In this document: in pieces, positions 1 to 6,990 of the stretch | How the letters are laid out: each line of letters starts with the position of its first letter | Numbering within the stretch: the stretch's first letter is position 1 | DNA from: JBCDBY01 sp039182715 | GTDB lineage: Bacteria; Planctomycetota; PLA2 | Reading direction: 5' to 3' | Length of the DNA stretch: 6,990 nucleotides | NCBI GenBank assembly: GCA_039182715.1 | Contig: JBCDBY010000243.1 | Location: 1-6,990, forward strand | Position numbers and translations under genes: made by a program | Notes under the pieces: model-generated | Databases searched by the model: none | What the model was told of the DNA's origin: nothing | Seen by the model: the letters and a program-made list of their open reading frames with translations, nothing else

Positions 1-135
1 GAAGGTGGCGAGGTCGTTACCGACGATCGCCGAGGTGTTCGTGAACTGGGTGCCGGTGATCTGCATGCCGTCGCCGGAGTCGCCGGCGAAACGGATGACC
101 ACGTCGTTCAGGGATTCGAGCTGCTTGGTGCTCAT
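1..135 (-). CDS. korA: 2-oxoacid:ferredoxin oxidoreductase alpha subunit (2-oxoglutarate type), N-terminal part only
   Basis: Only the first 45 codons are present; the gene continues past the left edge. The protein begins MSTKQLESLNDVVIRFAGDS and continues with GDGMQITGTQFT and NTSAIVGNDLATF. I recognise this as the start of the KorA-type alpha subunit whose N-terminus is the fused gamma (POR) domain, with its glycine-rich RFAGDSGDGM segment. Family knowledge: with KorB this cytoplasmic enzyme oxidatively decarboxylates 2-oxoglutarate to succinyl-CoA and passes electrons to ferredoxin, in the oxidative or reductive TCA cycle. The ATG at 133-135 directly precedes conserved sequence, so the start is well supported. 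There is no purine-rich Shine-Dalgarno upstream (GCGTAGCCC precedes the ATG). It is divergent from the peptidase gene. The partner korB would be expected beyond the left edge but is not visible. Exact substrate (2-oxoglutarate versus another 2-oxoacid) cannot be settled from 45 residues. Confidence 0.9.
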   Translation of the reverse strand, partial: MSTKQLESLNDVVIRFAGDSGDGMQITGTQFTNTSAIVGNDLATF

Positions 136-147
136 GGGCTACGCAGG

Positions 148-175
148 ATGGTACTCGGGGGAGGGGGCCGAACAA
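148..175 (-). promoter_or_regulatory. putative sigma70-type promoter of korA
   Basis: On the minus strand TACCAT (148-153) fits a -10 box, and TTGTTC (170-175) is a weak -35 match (TTG shared) at 16 bases. The start codon lies 12 bases beyond the -10 box, leaving an expected leader of only about 5 bases and no room for a Shine-Dalgarno. Inferred from pattern only. Confidence 0.35.
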
Positions 176-188
176 GAAAGGTCGCCCC

Positions 189-194
189 TAGAAT
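189..194 (+). promoter_or_regulatory. putative -10 box of the peptidase gene, seven bases before its ATG
   Basis: TAGAAT (189-194) matches the TANNNT -10 form and is followed by GGGCCTC and then the ATG at 202, so transcription would begin at or within a base or two of the start codon. No convincing -35 hexamer is seen. It overlaps an alternative in-frame ATG at 193, which argues against that start. The nearest purine run (GAAAGG, about 176-181) is 20 bases from ATG 202, too far for a normal ribosome binding site. Confidence 0.4.
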
Positions 195-201
195 GGGCCT
201 C

Positions 202-3200
202 ATGCGAGTCCTTCTGATCCCCCTTTTGTTGGCTTCTTTCGCCATCGCCGAAGTCGAGGTCGTCCGGCACGATCTGGTGGTCGAGATCGACCCCGCTACG
301 TCGAAGCTGACCAGCCGCGACACGGTCACGTTGCGCGGACCGGGGACGCTCAAGGTGACCGCGCTCGAGGGCATCAGCGTCGAGCCGGCGGAGATCGAAA
401 TCGGGGAGGGCGAGCAGACCGTCACCGTCACGTTCTCGGGCGTCGTGAACAACCCGGTCGAGAAGTCGACGGCGGCCACCTGGGTCTCGGGCGATCGCAC
501 CGCCGGGACGATCGGGAAACAGGGCAGCTACCTGGTGCGCGGCTTCTACGTGCCGTCCGCGCGGCCGGTGCCGTTCAAGACGACCGTGCGCGTGCCGCTG
601 CCGCACCGCGCCGTCGTGCCGGGCCGCCGCACCGCGGAGTCGGAACAGGACGGGATGTACGAGGTGACCTGCGAGACCTCCTACGGACTCGACGGTCTCG
701 TGCTGGTGACCGGGCCCTGGGTCGTCCAGGAGGAGAAGATCGACGGGATCTCCTGTCGCACCTATCTCGCCGCCGAGGACCAGAAGTACGCCGGCATCCT
801 GCTTTCCAGCCTGCGGGAGGAGATCCCCCACTACCAAAAGCTGCTCGGCCCGGTGCCGGACGGCCGATTCGACGTGGTCGGTAACTTCTTCACGACCGGG
901 TACGGGTTTCCCAACTTCACGCTGCTCGGCAACAACGTCATCCGCTACGTCTCGGCCAAGGCGATGCGGAGCCGATCGACGCGCCTACCGTCCGGCTACC
1001 TCGATCACGAGCTCGTCCACTGCTGGCTCGGCAACTACCTGCACGTGGACTACGCCAAGGGCAACTGGTGCGAGGCGCTGACCACCTGGTACTCCAACTA
1101 CGGCAGCGCCGTGCGCGAAGGACGCGACGTCGCCTACCGCAAGAAGGTCTCGCGCACGTTCTCACTGCGCGTCTTCGGCGATCGCGATTACCCGCTGCGG
1201 GAATTCCGCTCCAAGCGCCAGGACTTCGAGAACGACATCGGCTACGGCAAGGGGTCGATGGTCTTCCACATGCTCGAGCGGGAAATCGGCAAGCAGGTGC
1301 TGCTCGATGCCGTGCGTCACGTGCTCGCAACCAAGGGCGGCCAGGCGCTCGGCTGGGACGGTTTCGTCGCGGCGCTCTCCGAGGGCGCGGGTCGCGACCT
1401 CAAGCCGTGGTTCGCGCCGTGGCTCGACCGGCCGGGCGCGCCGATCCTGCGTCTCGGCACGGTGCACGTCGACGGCAACACCGTCACGGGCACCATCCTG
1501 CAGACGCAGGAGGGCGCCGCGTTCCCGGTGCGTGTGCCGATCGTGAGCGACGCGGGCGAGGAGCAGGTCGTCTACGCCTCGTCGAAGGAGTCGGTCTTCC
1601 GCGTCACCTTCGCGGCGGCGCCGCGGACGATCCGTCTCGACCCGGACCACCACGTCTTCCGGCGCGTGCCGCGCGCGGACGTCGCGCCCTGCCTCGAGGC
1701 GGTGCTGACGGCGGAGCGCAAGGTGGGCGTCGGCGACCCCGCACTGCTCAAGCGCATGGGCGTCGAGAGCATCGAGCCGGCGCTGCCGAAGGACGCCGGC
1801 GTGCTGCTGCTGGGCGTGCCGGAGAATCTTCGCAAGGAGGTCTTCGCCGGTGCGCGTCGCCAGCACTCCCTGCTGCAGATCGCGGACGACCACCTGCAGC
1901 TCGGCGGGGTGAAGTACGACCAGCCGGGCGACGGCGTGCTGCTCACCTACAACCGTCCGGAGGCGCCGCCGGTGACGTTCTTCCACGGTCTCGGCGAGCC
2001 CGCGTTCGCGCGGCTGGCCTATCTGCCGTACTACGCCTCGCACGGCTGGGTGCTGTTCCGCAACGGCCGGCCCATCCAGCGCGGCGAGTTCGCGGGCGAT
2101 CGCGCCAACACGCGCACGCCGAGCGAGCGGCCGGGCGCGCCCATGGAGCGCGACCTGCTGCGCATCACCGACGACAAGTGGGAAGGACGGCGCGCCGGCA
2201 CGGCGAAGTCCTACCAGCTCGCCAATGAGCTGCGCGGGCGGCTCTTCCAGACCGGCGCGAAGGTCCTGCCGTGGCCCGGCGTGGCGGTGCGTTCGGGCGC
2301 CGTGCTGGAGAAGCCGACGCTCGAGGTCGCGGGCAAGACCTTCGGCGGACCGCTCTTCCCGTTCCATTGGAGCGGCGATGCGGCGCGCGGCGTGACCTGC
2401 GAGCGGGTGGTGGCGCACCCTTCCGATCGCGCCGAGGGCGCGCTGGTGGTCATGCCGGCGGCGGCAACCTACGAGGAGATGGCGAAGGTGGCCGACGCGG
2501 GCGCCGCGGCGATTCTCGTCGTGGGCGACCTGCAAAAGCGCGGCAACGAGGCGGCGTGGCTCAACTGCGTGCCGCCCACCGTGCGCACGGCCGGCCGCAA
2601 CATGGACACGACGATCGCGGGGCTCTTCGCGCGCAGCGCGCAGAAGCCGCTGACGATCCCGGTGCTGCTCGGCACCGTGGAGGCGCAGGCGTTCGCCGCC
2701 GAGGGCCCCGTGACGCTGCGCATGTCGCTCAAGCGGACGACCTCGGCGACCTCCAACCTGGTCGGCGTGTTCGGCGAAGCGAAGAAGCCGGGTGTGCTGC
2801 TGGGCGCCCACTGGGACGGCGTCGGCATGGTTGACGGACGGCCGTCCCAGGGCGCGTCGGACAACGCGGCGGGCGTGGCGATCGTGCTCTGGGTCGCGGA
2901 GCAGCTCAAGCGCGACGCGGACGAGGGGCGTCTCGGCAAACCGGTCGTCATCGCGCTCTTCGGCGCGGAGGAGGCGGGGCTGGTCGGCTCGCGGCAGTTC
3001 GTCGCCGCGCTCAACCACCCGCAGTGCCCGATCGCCAAGCCGGAGGTCGTGATCAACGTCGACGCGATCGGCGGGGGCAAGGACCGCACGGTCTACGTGA
3101 TCGGCCGCTCGCAGTACCCGGCGCTCTTCGGGATACTGGAGCCGCTCCTGAAGAAGAACGGCCTGCCGGTCGGGCGCGACATCGACAAGTTCGCCTACCG

Positions 3201-3375
3201 GCTCGGCAGCGACCACTGGCCGTTCCACGAGGCCGGCGTCCCCGCCATCTCGATCTTCGGCACCAACTACCGCACGATGAACACGCCGGCGGACACGCTG
3301 GATCGGGTGGACGTCGGGATGCTGCGGGAGGTGGCGCGGGTGGTTTATCGGAGCGTGCGGGAGCTGGCGAAGTAG
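202..3375 (+). CDS. exported two-zinc-site metallopeptidase: M1-like module, PA-type region and M28 aminopeptidase domain
   Basis: A 1057-residue exported protein that probably degrades peptides in the periplasm or outside the cell. MRVLLIPLLLASFAIA is a Sec signal peptide with an AIA cleavage site and no lipobox; this fixes the start at 202 rather than the in-frame ATGs at 148 or 193. Residues about 20-400 are M1-like (clan MA): HELVH at 269-273, a second acidic ligand candidate E291 in GNWCEALT, and Y348 in GYGKGSMVFHML, the expected place of the M1 catalytic tyrosine. The usual GxMEN exopeptidase motif is replaced by GYGFPNFTLLG. A beta-type region ending LDPDHHVFRR follows (about 405-475), then roughly 250 residues I cannot assign. 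Residues about 734-845 resemble a PA domain. The C-terminus is a complete M28 domain: H870 (GAHWDG), D887 (SDN), E923/E924 (FGAEEAG), D954 (NVDAIGG), H1005 (SDHWPF). Both active sites look intact. Substrate unknown. It is transcribed alone, divergent from korA and convergent with the stress gene. Confidence 0.93.
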   Translation: MRVLLIPLLLASFAIAEVEVVRHDLVVEIDPATSKLTSRDTVTLRGPGTLKVTALEGISVEPAEIEIGEGEQTVTVTFSGVVNNPVEKSTAATWVSGDRTAGTIGKQGSYLVRGFYVPSARPVPFKTTVRVPLPHRAVVPGRRTAESEQDGMYEVTCETSYGLDGLVLVTGPWVVQEEKIDGISCRTYLAAEDQKYAGILLSSLREEIPHYQKLLGPVPDGRFDVVGNFFTTGYGFPNFTLLGNNVIRYVSAKAMRSRSTRLPSGYLDHELVHCWLGNYLHVDYAKGNWCEALTTWYSNYGSAVREGRDVAYRKKVSRTFSLRVFGDRDYPLREFRSKRQDFENDIGYGKGSMVFHMLEREIGKQVLLDAVRHVLATKGGQALGWDGFVAALSEGAGRDLKPWFAPWLDRPGAPILRLGTVHVDGNTVTGTILQTQEGAAFPVRVPIVSDAGEEQVVYASSKESVFRVTFAAAPRTIRLDPDHHVFRRVPRADVAPCLEAVLTAERKVGVGDPALLKRMGVESIEPALPKDAGVLLLGVPENLRKEVFAGARRQHSLLQIADDHLQLGGVKYDQPGDGVLLTYNRPEAPPVTFFHGLGEPAFARLAYLPYYASHGWVLFRNGRPIQRGEFAGDRANTRTPSERPGAPMERDLLRITDDKWEGRRAGTAKSYQLANELRGRLFQTGAKVLPWPGVAVRSGAVLEKPTLEVAGKTFGGPLFPFHWSGDAARGVTCERVVAHPSDRAEGALVVMPAAATYEEMAKVADAGAAAILVVGDLQKRGNEAAWLNCVPPTVRTAGRNMDTTIAGLFARSAQKPLTIPVLLGTVEAQAFAAEGPVTLRMSLKRTTSATSNLVGVFGEAKKPGVLLGAHWDGVGMVDGRPSQGASDNAAGVAIVLWVAEQLKRDADEGRLGKPVVIALFGAEEAGLVGSRQFVAALNHPQCPIAKPEVVINVDAIGGGKDRTVYVIGRSQYPALFGILEPLLKKNGLPVGRDIDKFAYRLGSDHWPFHEAGVPAISIFGTNYRTMNTPADTLDRVDVGMLREVARVVYRSVRELAK

Positions 3376-3380
3376 GGAAG

Positions 3381-3483
3381 GCTGCGAGCTTCGAGCTAAG
3401 AGCTGCGAGCCGGACAAGCGGGGATCGCGAGCCACCTGCCCGGCTCGTAGCTCGCGGCCCGTAGCCCGTAGCCCGTAGCCCCG
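3381..3483. repeat. heptad-repeat inverted array A (GCTNNGA words left, GCYCGYR words right)
   Basis: The space between two convergent stop codons is almost wholly made of seven-base words. Left arm: GCTGCGA, GCTTCGA, GCTAAGA, GCTGCGA at 3381-3408 in exact register. Right arm: GCTCGTA, GCTCGCG, GCCCGTA, GCCCGTA, GCCCGTA at 3443-3477, again in exact register. The right-arm words are reverse complements of GCTACGR-type words, so the two arms are the same degenerate unit in opposite orientation. The array starts five bases after the peptidase stop and runs to within a few bases of the stress gene stop. The words carry no translation signal and do not look like CRISPR. Confidence 0.85.
3400..3453. 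terminator. hairpin of array A, possible bidirectional terminator
   Basis: 3400-3413 pairs with 3440-3453 over 14 base pairs, 13 Watson-Crick and one G.U wobble, with a 26-base loop. The outer words (3381-3399 against 3454-3472) continue in register with 12 of 19 pairs plus two wobbles. Its place between convergent genes suits a shared terminator. There is no U-tract on either side, so intrinsic termination is not assured. Confidence 0.45.
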
Positions 3484-3924
3484 CTACTCCTCCCGCGTCC
3501 TCACCGTCAGCACCGGGCACTTCGCCTTTCGCACGATCTTGCCGGCGGTCGAGCCGAGGAAGAGGTCCTCGAGGCCGCCGCGGCCGTGCGTGCCCATCAC
3601 GATGAGCTGGGTCTCGTGGCGGCGCGCCGCATCGAGGATCAGGTCGTCGGGCTTGCCCTCCAGCAGCTCGGTCACGAATTGGCAGCCCGGATAGCGAGCA
3701 ATCGCCTTGTCGAGCAGCTGCTGCGCGTTCTCGCGGATGCGCGTGAGACCTTCCGTGTTCACGAACGCGCCGAAGGCGCTCTCCATGTGGATCGGGAGCG
3801 GCTCCAGCACATGGAGCAGGACCGCCGTGCCGCCCTCCGCAGTGAGATCGACGCCGTACTCCAGCACGGTGTCCGAGAGTTCGGAAAAGTCGAGCGGGAT
3901 GAGCACGCGGTCGAACTGAGGCAT
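3484..3924 (-). CDS. universal stress protein (UspA family, ATP-binding type)
   Basis: A single-domain cytoplasmic Usp protein of 146 residues, the normal length for the family. It opens MPQFDRVLIPLDFSELSD, the typical first beta strand with the nucleotide-contacting aspartate (D12) and following serine. Near the C-terminus it has MGTHGRGG then LGSTAGKIV: G111-x2-G114-x9-G124-S125, the ATP-binding signature that separates UspFG/MJ0577-type proteins from non-binding UspA. The last strand CPVLTVR is also typical. Family knowledge: these proteins bind ATP, dimerise and help survival under starvation or stress; no enzymatic reaction can be assigned. A longer in-frame ATG at 4077 exists, but its extra 51 residues read through the repeat array and are unlike any Usp N-terminus, so 3924 is the start. 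It is divergent from the kinase gene and convergent with the peptidase gene. Confidence 0.95.
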   Translation of the reverse strand: MPQFDRVLIPLDFSELSDTVLEYGVDLTAEGGTAVLLHVLEPLPIHMESAFGAFVNTEGLTRIRENAQQLLDKAIARYPGCQFVTELLEGKPDDLILDAARRHETQLIVMGTHGRGGLEDLFLGSTAGKIVRKAKCPVLTVRTREE

Positions 3925-3930
3925 ATCGGC

Positions 3931-3960
3931 ATTATCGCGCGGGTGGACGGCCGGCGTCCA
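3931..3960 (-). promoter_or_regulatory. putative promoter of the universal stress gene
   Basis: On the minus strand GATAAT (3931-3936) is a good -10 match. TGGACG (3955-3960) shares four of six bases with the -35 consensus at an 18-base spacing. Only six bases (GCCGAT) separate the -10 from the ATG, so the transcript should start at or next to the start codon. No Shine-Dalgarno is present. Confidence 0.45.
3944..3960. promoter_or_regulatory. 17-base dyad overlapping the stress gene -35 region, possible operator
   Basis: TGGACG (3944-3949), five bases, then CGTCCA (3955-3960) form a perfect six-base inverted repeat lying across the -35 and spacer of the putative stress gene promoter. Placement would suit repressor binding. 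Six-base arms arise easily by chance in GC-rich DNA, and TGGACG is also part of the neighbouring heptad word, so it could equally be a remnant of array B. Confidence 0.25.
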
Positions 3961-3966
3961 GATCGC

Positions 3967-4046
3967 GTTTGACGTTCGACGTTGGACGGAGGGGGCGCGG
4001 AGAGCGGGATTCTTGGACGCCGAACGTCCCACGTTGAACGTCGAAC
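3967..4046. repeat. heptad-repeat inverted array B (TTNGACG left, CGTNNAA right) with a 22-base-pair stem
   Basis: Left arm words TTTGACG, TTCGACG, TTGGACG (3968-3988) are in exact seven-base register. The right arm holds CGCCGAA, CGTCCCA, CGTTGAA, CGTCGAA (4018-4045), also in register and the reverse complement of the same unit. 3967-3988 pairs with 4025-4046: 19 Watson-Crick pairs, two G.T wobbles and one mismatch. The loop is 36 bases and contains another TTGGACG at 4013-4019. The array sits between the divergent promoters of the stress gene and the kinase, outside both predicted transcripts. Confidence 0.85.
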
Positions 4047-4079
4047 AGATGCTCGTGCCCCTCCCCGGGTCCGGCAAGC

Positions 4080-4085
4080 TACGAT
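4080..4085 (+). promoter_or_regulatory. putative -10 box of the kinase-regulator operon, six bases before the ATG
   Basis: TACGAT (4080-4085) fits TANNNT and is followed by CCCCGT and the ATG at 4092. No -35 match and no Shine-Dalgarno are seen, and there is no GG-N10-GC sigma54 element. Spacing matches the peptidase and stress genes, which is the main support. Confidence 0.4.
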
Positions 4086-4091
4086 CCCCGT

Positions 4092-5458
4092 ATGCGGTAC
4101 GCCACGCCGGGGCCGTCCGGGGAGGGCGCCACGCCGCTCGCCGGCGGCATCCCGTTTCCCGCGCCGGACGACGACCACATCCTTCGTCGCGAAGCGTTCC
4201 TGATCCTGTTCTGCGCCGCGTTCGCGGCCGCGATCTTCCTGCTCTGGACCTGGTTCCGGAAGCTCGTCCTTCCGCTGTTCAGCCCCGAGATCCAGCCGTC
4301 CATCGTCATCCTGAAGGACATCCTCGGCCCGTTCCTGACCGCGTACCTGGCGGCGCGCCTCTACAACTCGATGGTGCTCTCCTACGAGAAGCAGCTCGAG
4401 CGGCACCGCGCGCTCTTCACCCACATCCTCGACACGTCGGCCGACGGCATCGTCTCGCTCGACGCGACGAACCACATCACGACCTGGAATCGCGGCGCCG
4501 AACAGATCTTCGGCTACGAGGAAAGCGAGATCCTCGGCCAGCACGCCCACGTCCTCTTCCCCGAGGACGTCGACTTCGAGGGTGAACTGGAGCAACTGCG
4601 CGAGTCCGTCAAGGAGGACGGACTCGTCCGCAACCACTACGGCGAGCGCATCACGCGGGACGGGCGCCGCATTCGGACCGAGGTCTCCACCACGATCCTC
4701 CGTGACGCGCGCGGCGAGTACGCCGGGCGCGCCTCGATCTTCCGCGACGTGACCGAGCGCGACCGCATCCGCAACGAGCTGGCGCGGCGCGAGAGCCTCG
4801 CCGCGATCGGCGAGATGGCCGCCGCGGTGGCGCACGAGATCAAGAACCCGCTCGCCGGCATCGGCGGCGCGGTGCAGGTCATCGGGCGCGCCTTCCCCGA
4901 GGACGATCCGCGCACCGAGGTCGTGCAGGAGGTGCAGGACCAGGTCAAACGGCTCGACAAAACGATCCGCGAGATGCTCACCTTCGCGCGGCCCGCGACG
5001 CCGCACTACACGACGCTCGACCTGCGCGAGTTCCTCGACCGCATCATGCGCGTGCTCGGCGAGGAGCCGCAGGTGAAGAACCACGCGGTCGTGCTCGAGG
5101 TCGAAGCGGGGCTCGAGGTCGAGGCGGACCCGCAGCTCATGGAGAACATCGTCGTCAACCTGATCCTCAACGCGGCGCAGGCGATCGGGCGCGAATCGGG
5201 CACCATCACGGTGCGCGCGACCGAGACCCCGCAGGACATCGAACTGAGCGTGACCGACAACGGACCCGGCATTCCCGATGACGTGCTGCCGCGCCTGTTC
5301 AAGCCCTTCTTCACGACCAAGACGCGCGGCACCGGCCTCGGCCTGACCATCGTCCGCAAGTTCGTCGGCGTCATGGGCGGCCGCATCGAGGTCGAGACGG
5401 GCCGGCGCAAGGGGACCAGCTTCACCGTCGCGCTTCCGCGCACTAGACTGCAAGGCGC

Positions 5459-5462
<4 letters not shown>
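4092..5462 (+). CDS. PAS-domain sensor histidine kinase, NtrB/AtoS-like
   Basis: A 456-residue, probably membrane-anchored sensor kinase that should autophosphorylate on H248 and pass the phosphate to the regulator encoded immediately downstream. The N-terminus has one clear hydrophobic segment (about residues 35-55, AFLILFCAAFAAAIFLLW) and a weaker one near 71-92, with no sizeable periplasmic domain. A PAS domain with its PAC end spans about 105-225 (ADGIVSLDATNHITTWNRGA to GRASIFRDVTERD). The dimerisation/phosphoacceptor helix holds AAAVAHEIKNPLAGI (H248). The ATPase domain has the N box (NLILNAAQAI, N360), G1 DNGPGIP (389-395), F box LFKPFFTTK (402-410) and G2 GTGLGLTIV (413-421), so every catalytic box is present. 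The signal sensed is unknown; the PAS domain could bind a small ligand or cofactor. The stop overlaps the regulator start as ATGA, indicating translational coupling. Confidence 0.97.
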
Positions 5463-6832
<1,370 letters not shown>

Positions 6833-6850
6833 GGGGCGGGGTGTGAGGAG

Positions 6851-6990
6851 GCTGAGAGCGCGGAGATTTCGCGCTGAGAAGACGGAGGCACGCTGAGATC
6901 GCTGAGGGAAAACAGGATGGGACTCGGGAGTTCTGTTGCCCCCCTGTTTGTTCTCAGCGATCTCAGCGGAACTCAGCCGCCTCAGCGCGA
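6851..6990. repeat. inverted array C of CTGAG/CTCAG words, reaching the window edge
   Basis: From about 6851 the plus strand repeats CTGAG-containing words (GCTGAGAGC, GCGCTGAGAA, GCTGAGATC, GCTGAGGG) with spacing of about nine bases or more. After a loop the complementary words follow at 9-10 base spacing (CTCAGCGAT, CTCAGCGGAA, CTCAGCCGC, CTCAGCGCGA). Arms 6869-6916 and 6943-6990 are each 48 bases and stay in register around a 26-base loop. The match reaches the last base of the window, so the element may continue beyond it. Together with the first 18 bases after the regulator stop, which show nothing, it fills the whole region. Confidence 0.85.
6891..6968. terminator. 26-base-pair hairpin of array C, possible terminator of the kinase-regulator operon
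   Basis: 6891-6916 pairs with 6943-6968: 23 Watson-Crick pairs, two G.U wobbles and one mismatch, including a 16-base perfect block. A further perfect 10-base block pairs 6869-6878 with 6981-6990. It lies downstream of the regulator stop, a natural terminator position. No U-tract follows the stem, so it may act by blocking RNA decay or have no role in transcription at all. Confidence 0.35.

Noticed and set aside
148..201. Upstream in-frame ATGs (148 and 193) as the peptidase start
   Set aside because: The signal peptide begins at ATG 202. The extra residues MVLGGGGRTRK from 148 are not signal-peptide-like, and ATG 193 overlaps the putative -10 box.
1162..3435. A 757-codon open frame on the minus strand opposite the peptidase gene
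   Set aside because: It is rich in Arg, Ala, Asp, Glu and His in the pattern expected from the complement of a GC-rich gene and has no recognisable motif, while the plus-strand frame encodes complete peptidase active sites.
3381..3483. CRISPR-like array
   Set aside because: The repeat units are seven bases long with no spacers, and the arms are inverted relative to each other.
3925..4077. An N-terminal extension of the universal stress protein starting at 4077
   Set aside because: The 51 extra residues translate the heptad repeat spacer and precede a complete, standard Usp N-terminus at 3924.
4047..4091. A sigma54 (-24/-12) promoter ahead of the kinase, implying autoregulation
   Set aside because: No GG-N10-GC element is present at suitable spacing; the GGGT-GGCAAGC stretch at 4067-4079 does not have the required spacing.
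3759..5453. A 564-codon open frame on the minus strand opposite the kinase, running into the stress gene
   Set aside because: It is an antisense shadow: low-complexity composition, no motifs, and it crosses two well-supported genes and repeat array B.

Overview
The window looks like a chromosomal segment of a high-GC Gram-negative bacterium. The evidence is strong G/C preference at third codon positions, a Sec signal peptide on the large peptidase, and a sigma54-type response regulator. I cannot name the phylum. The gene style would fit Planctomycetota, Acidobacteriota, Eisenbacteria-like or Gemmatimonadota-like lineages, but that is only an impression. Nothing suggests a phage, plasmid, transposase, CRISPR array or rRNA/tRNA gene.

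Layout. Positions 1-135 (minus) hold the first 45 codons of the 2-oxoacid:ferredoxin oxidoreductase alpha subunit (korA-like), which runs off the left edge. A 66-base divergent spacer separates it from a very large exported metallopeptidase at 202-3375 (plus). That protein joins an M1-like HExxH module, a PA-type region and a complete M28 aminopeptidase domain in one chain. It converges on a universal stress protein gene at 3484-3924 (minus), with a heptad-repeat hairpin between the two stop codons. A second heptad-repeat hairpin lies in the divergent spacer between the stress gene and a PAS histidine kinase (4092-5462, plus). The kinase overlaps by four bases with its sigma54 activator response regulator (5459-6832, plus). 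Downstream, to the window edge, is a third long inverted repeat built from CTGAG/CTCAG words.

How it fits together. The kinase and regulator form an NtrB/NtrC-style (AtoS/AtoC-like) two-component operon that would activate sigma54 promoters; I see no sigma54 promoter inside the window, so its targets lie elsewhere. The stress protein, the peptidase and the oxidoreductase are separate transcription units with no obvious pathway link to it.

Two features go beyond routine annotation. First, all three larger intergenic regions (3376-3483, 3925-4091, 6833-6990) contain word-like short-period repeats with inverted arms. Each uses a different word but has the same architecture: repeated words, a loop of 26-36 bases, and the reverse-complement words in register. 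One sits between divergent promoters, where a terminator makes little sense. Second, the genes that begin transcription units lack a recognisable Shine-Dalgarno sequence and instead have a -10-like hexamer ending 6-12 bases before the ATG, which suggests leaderless or near-leaderless transcripts.
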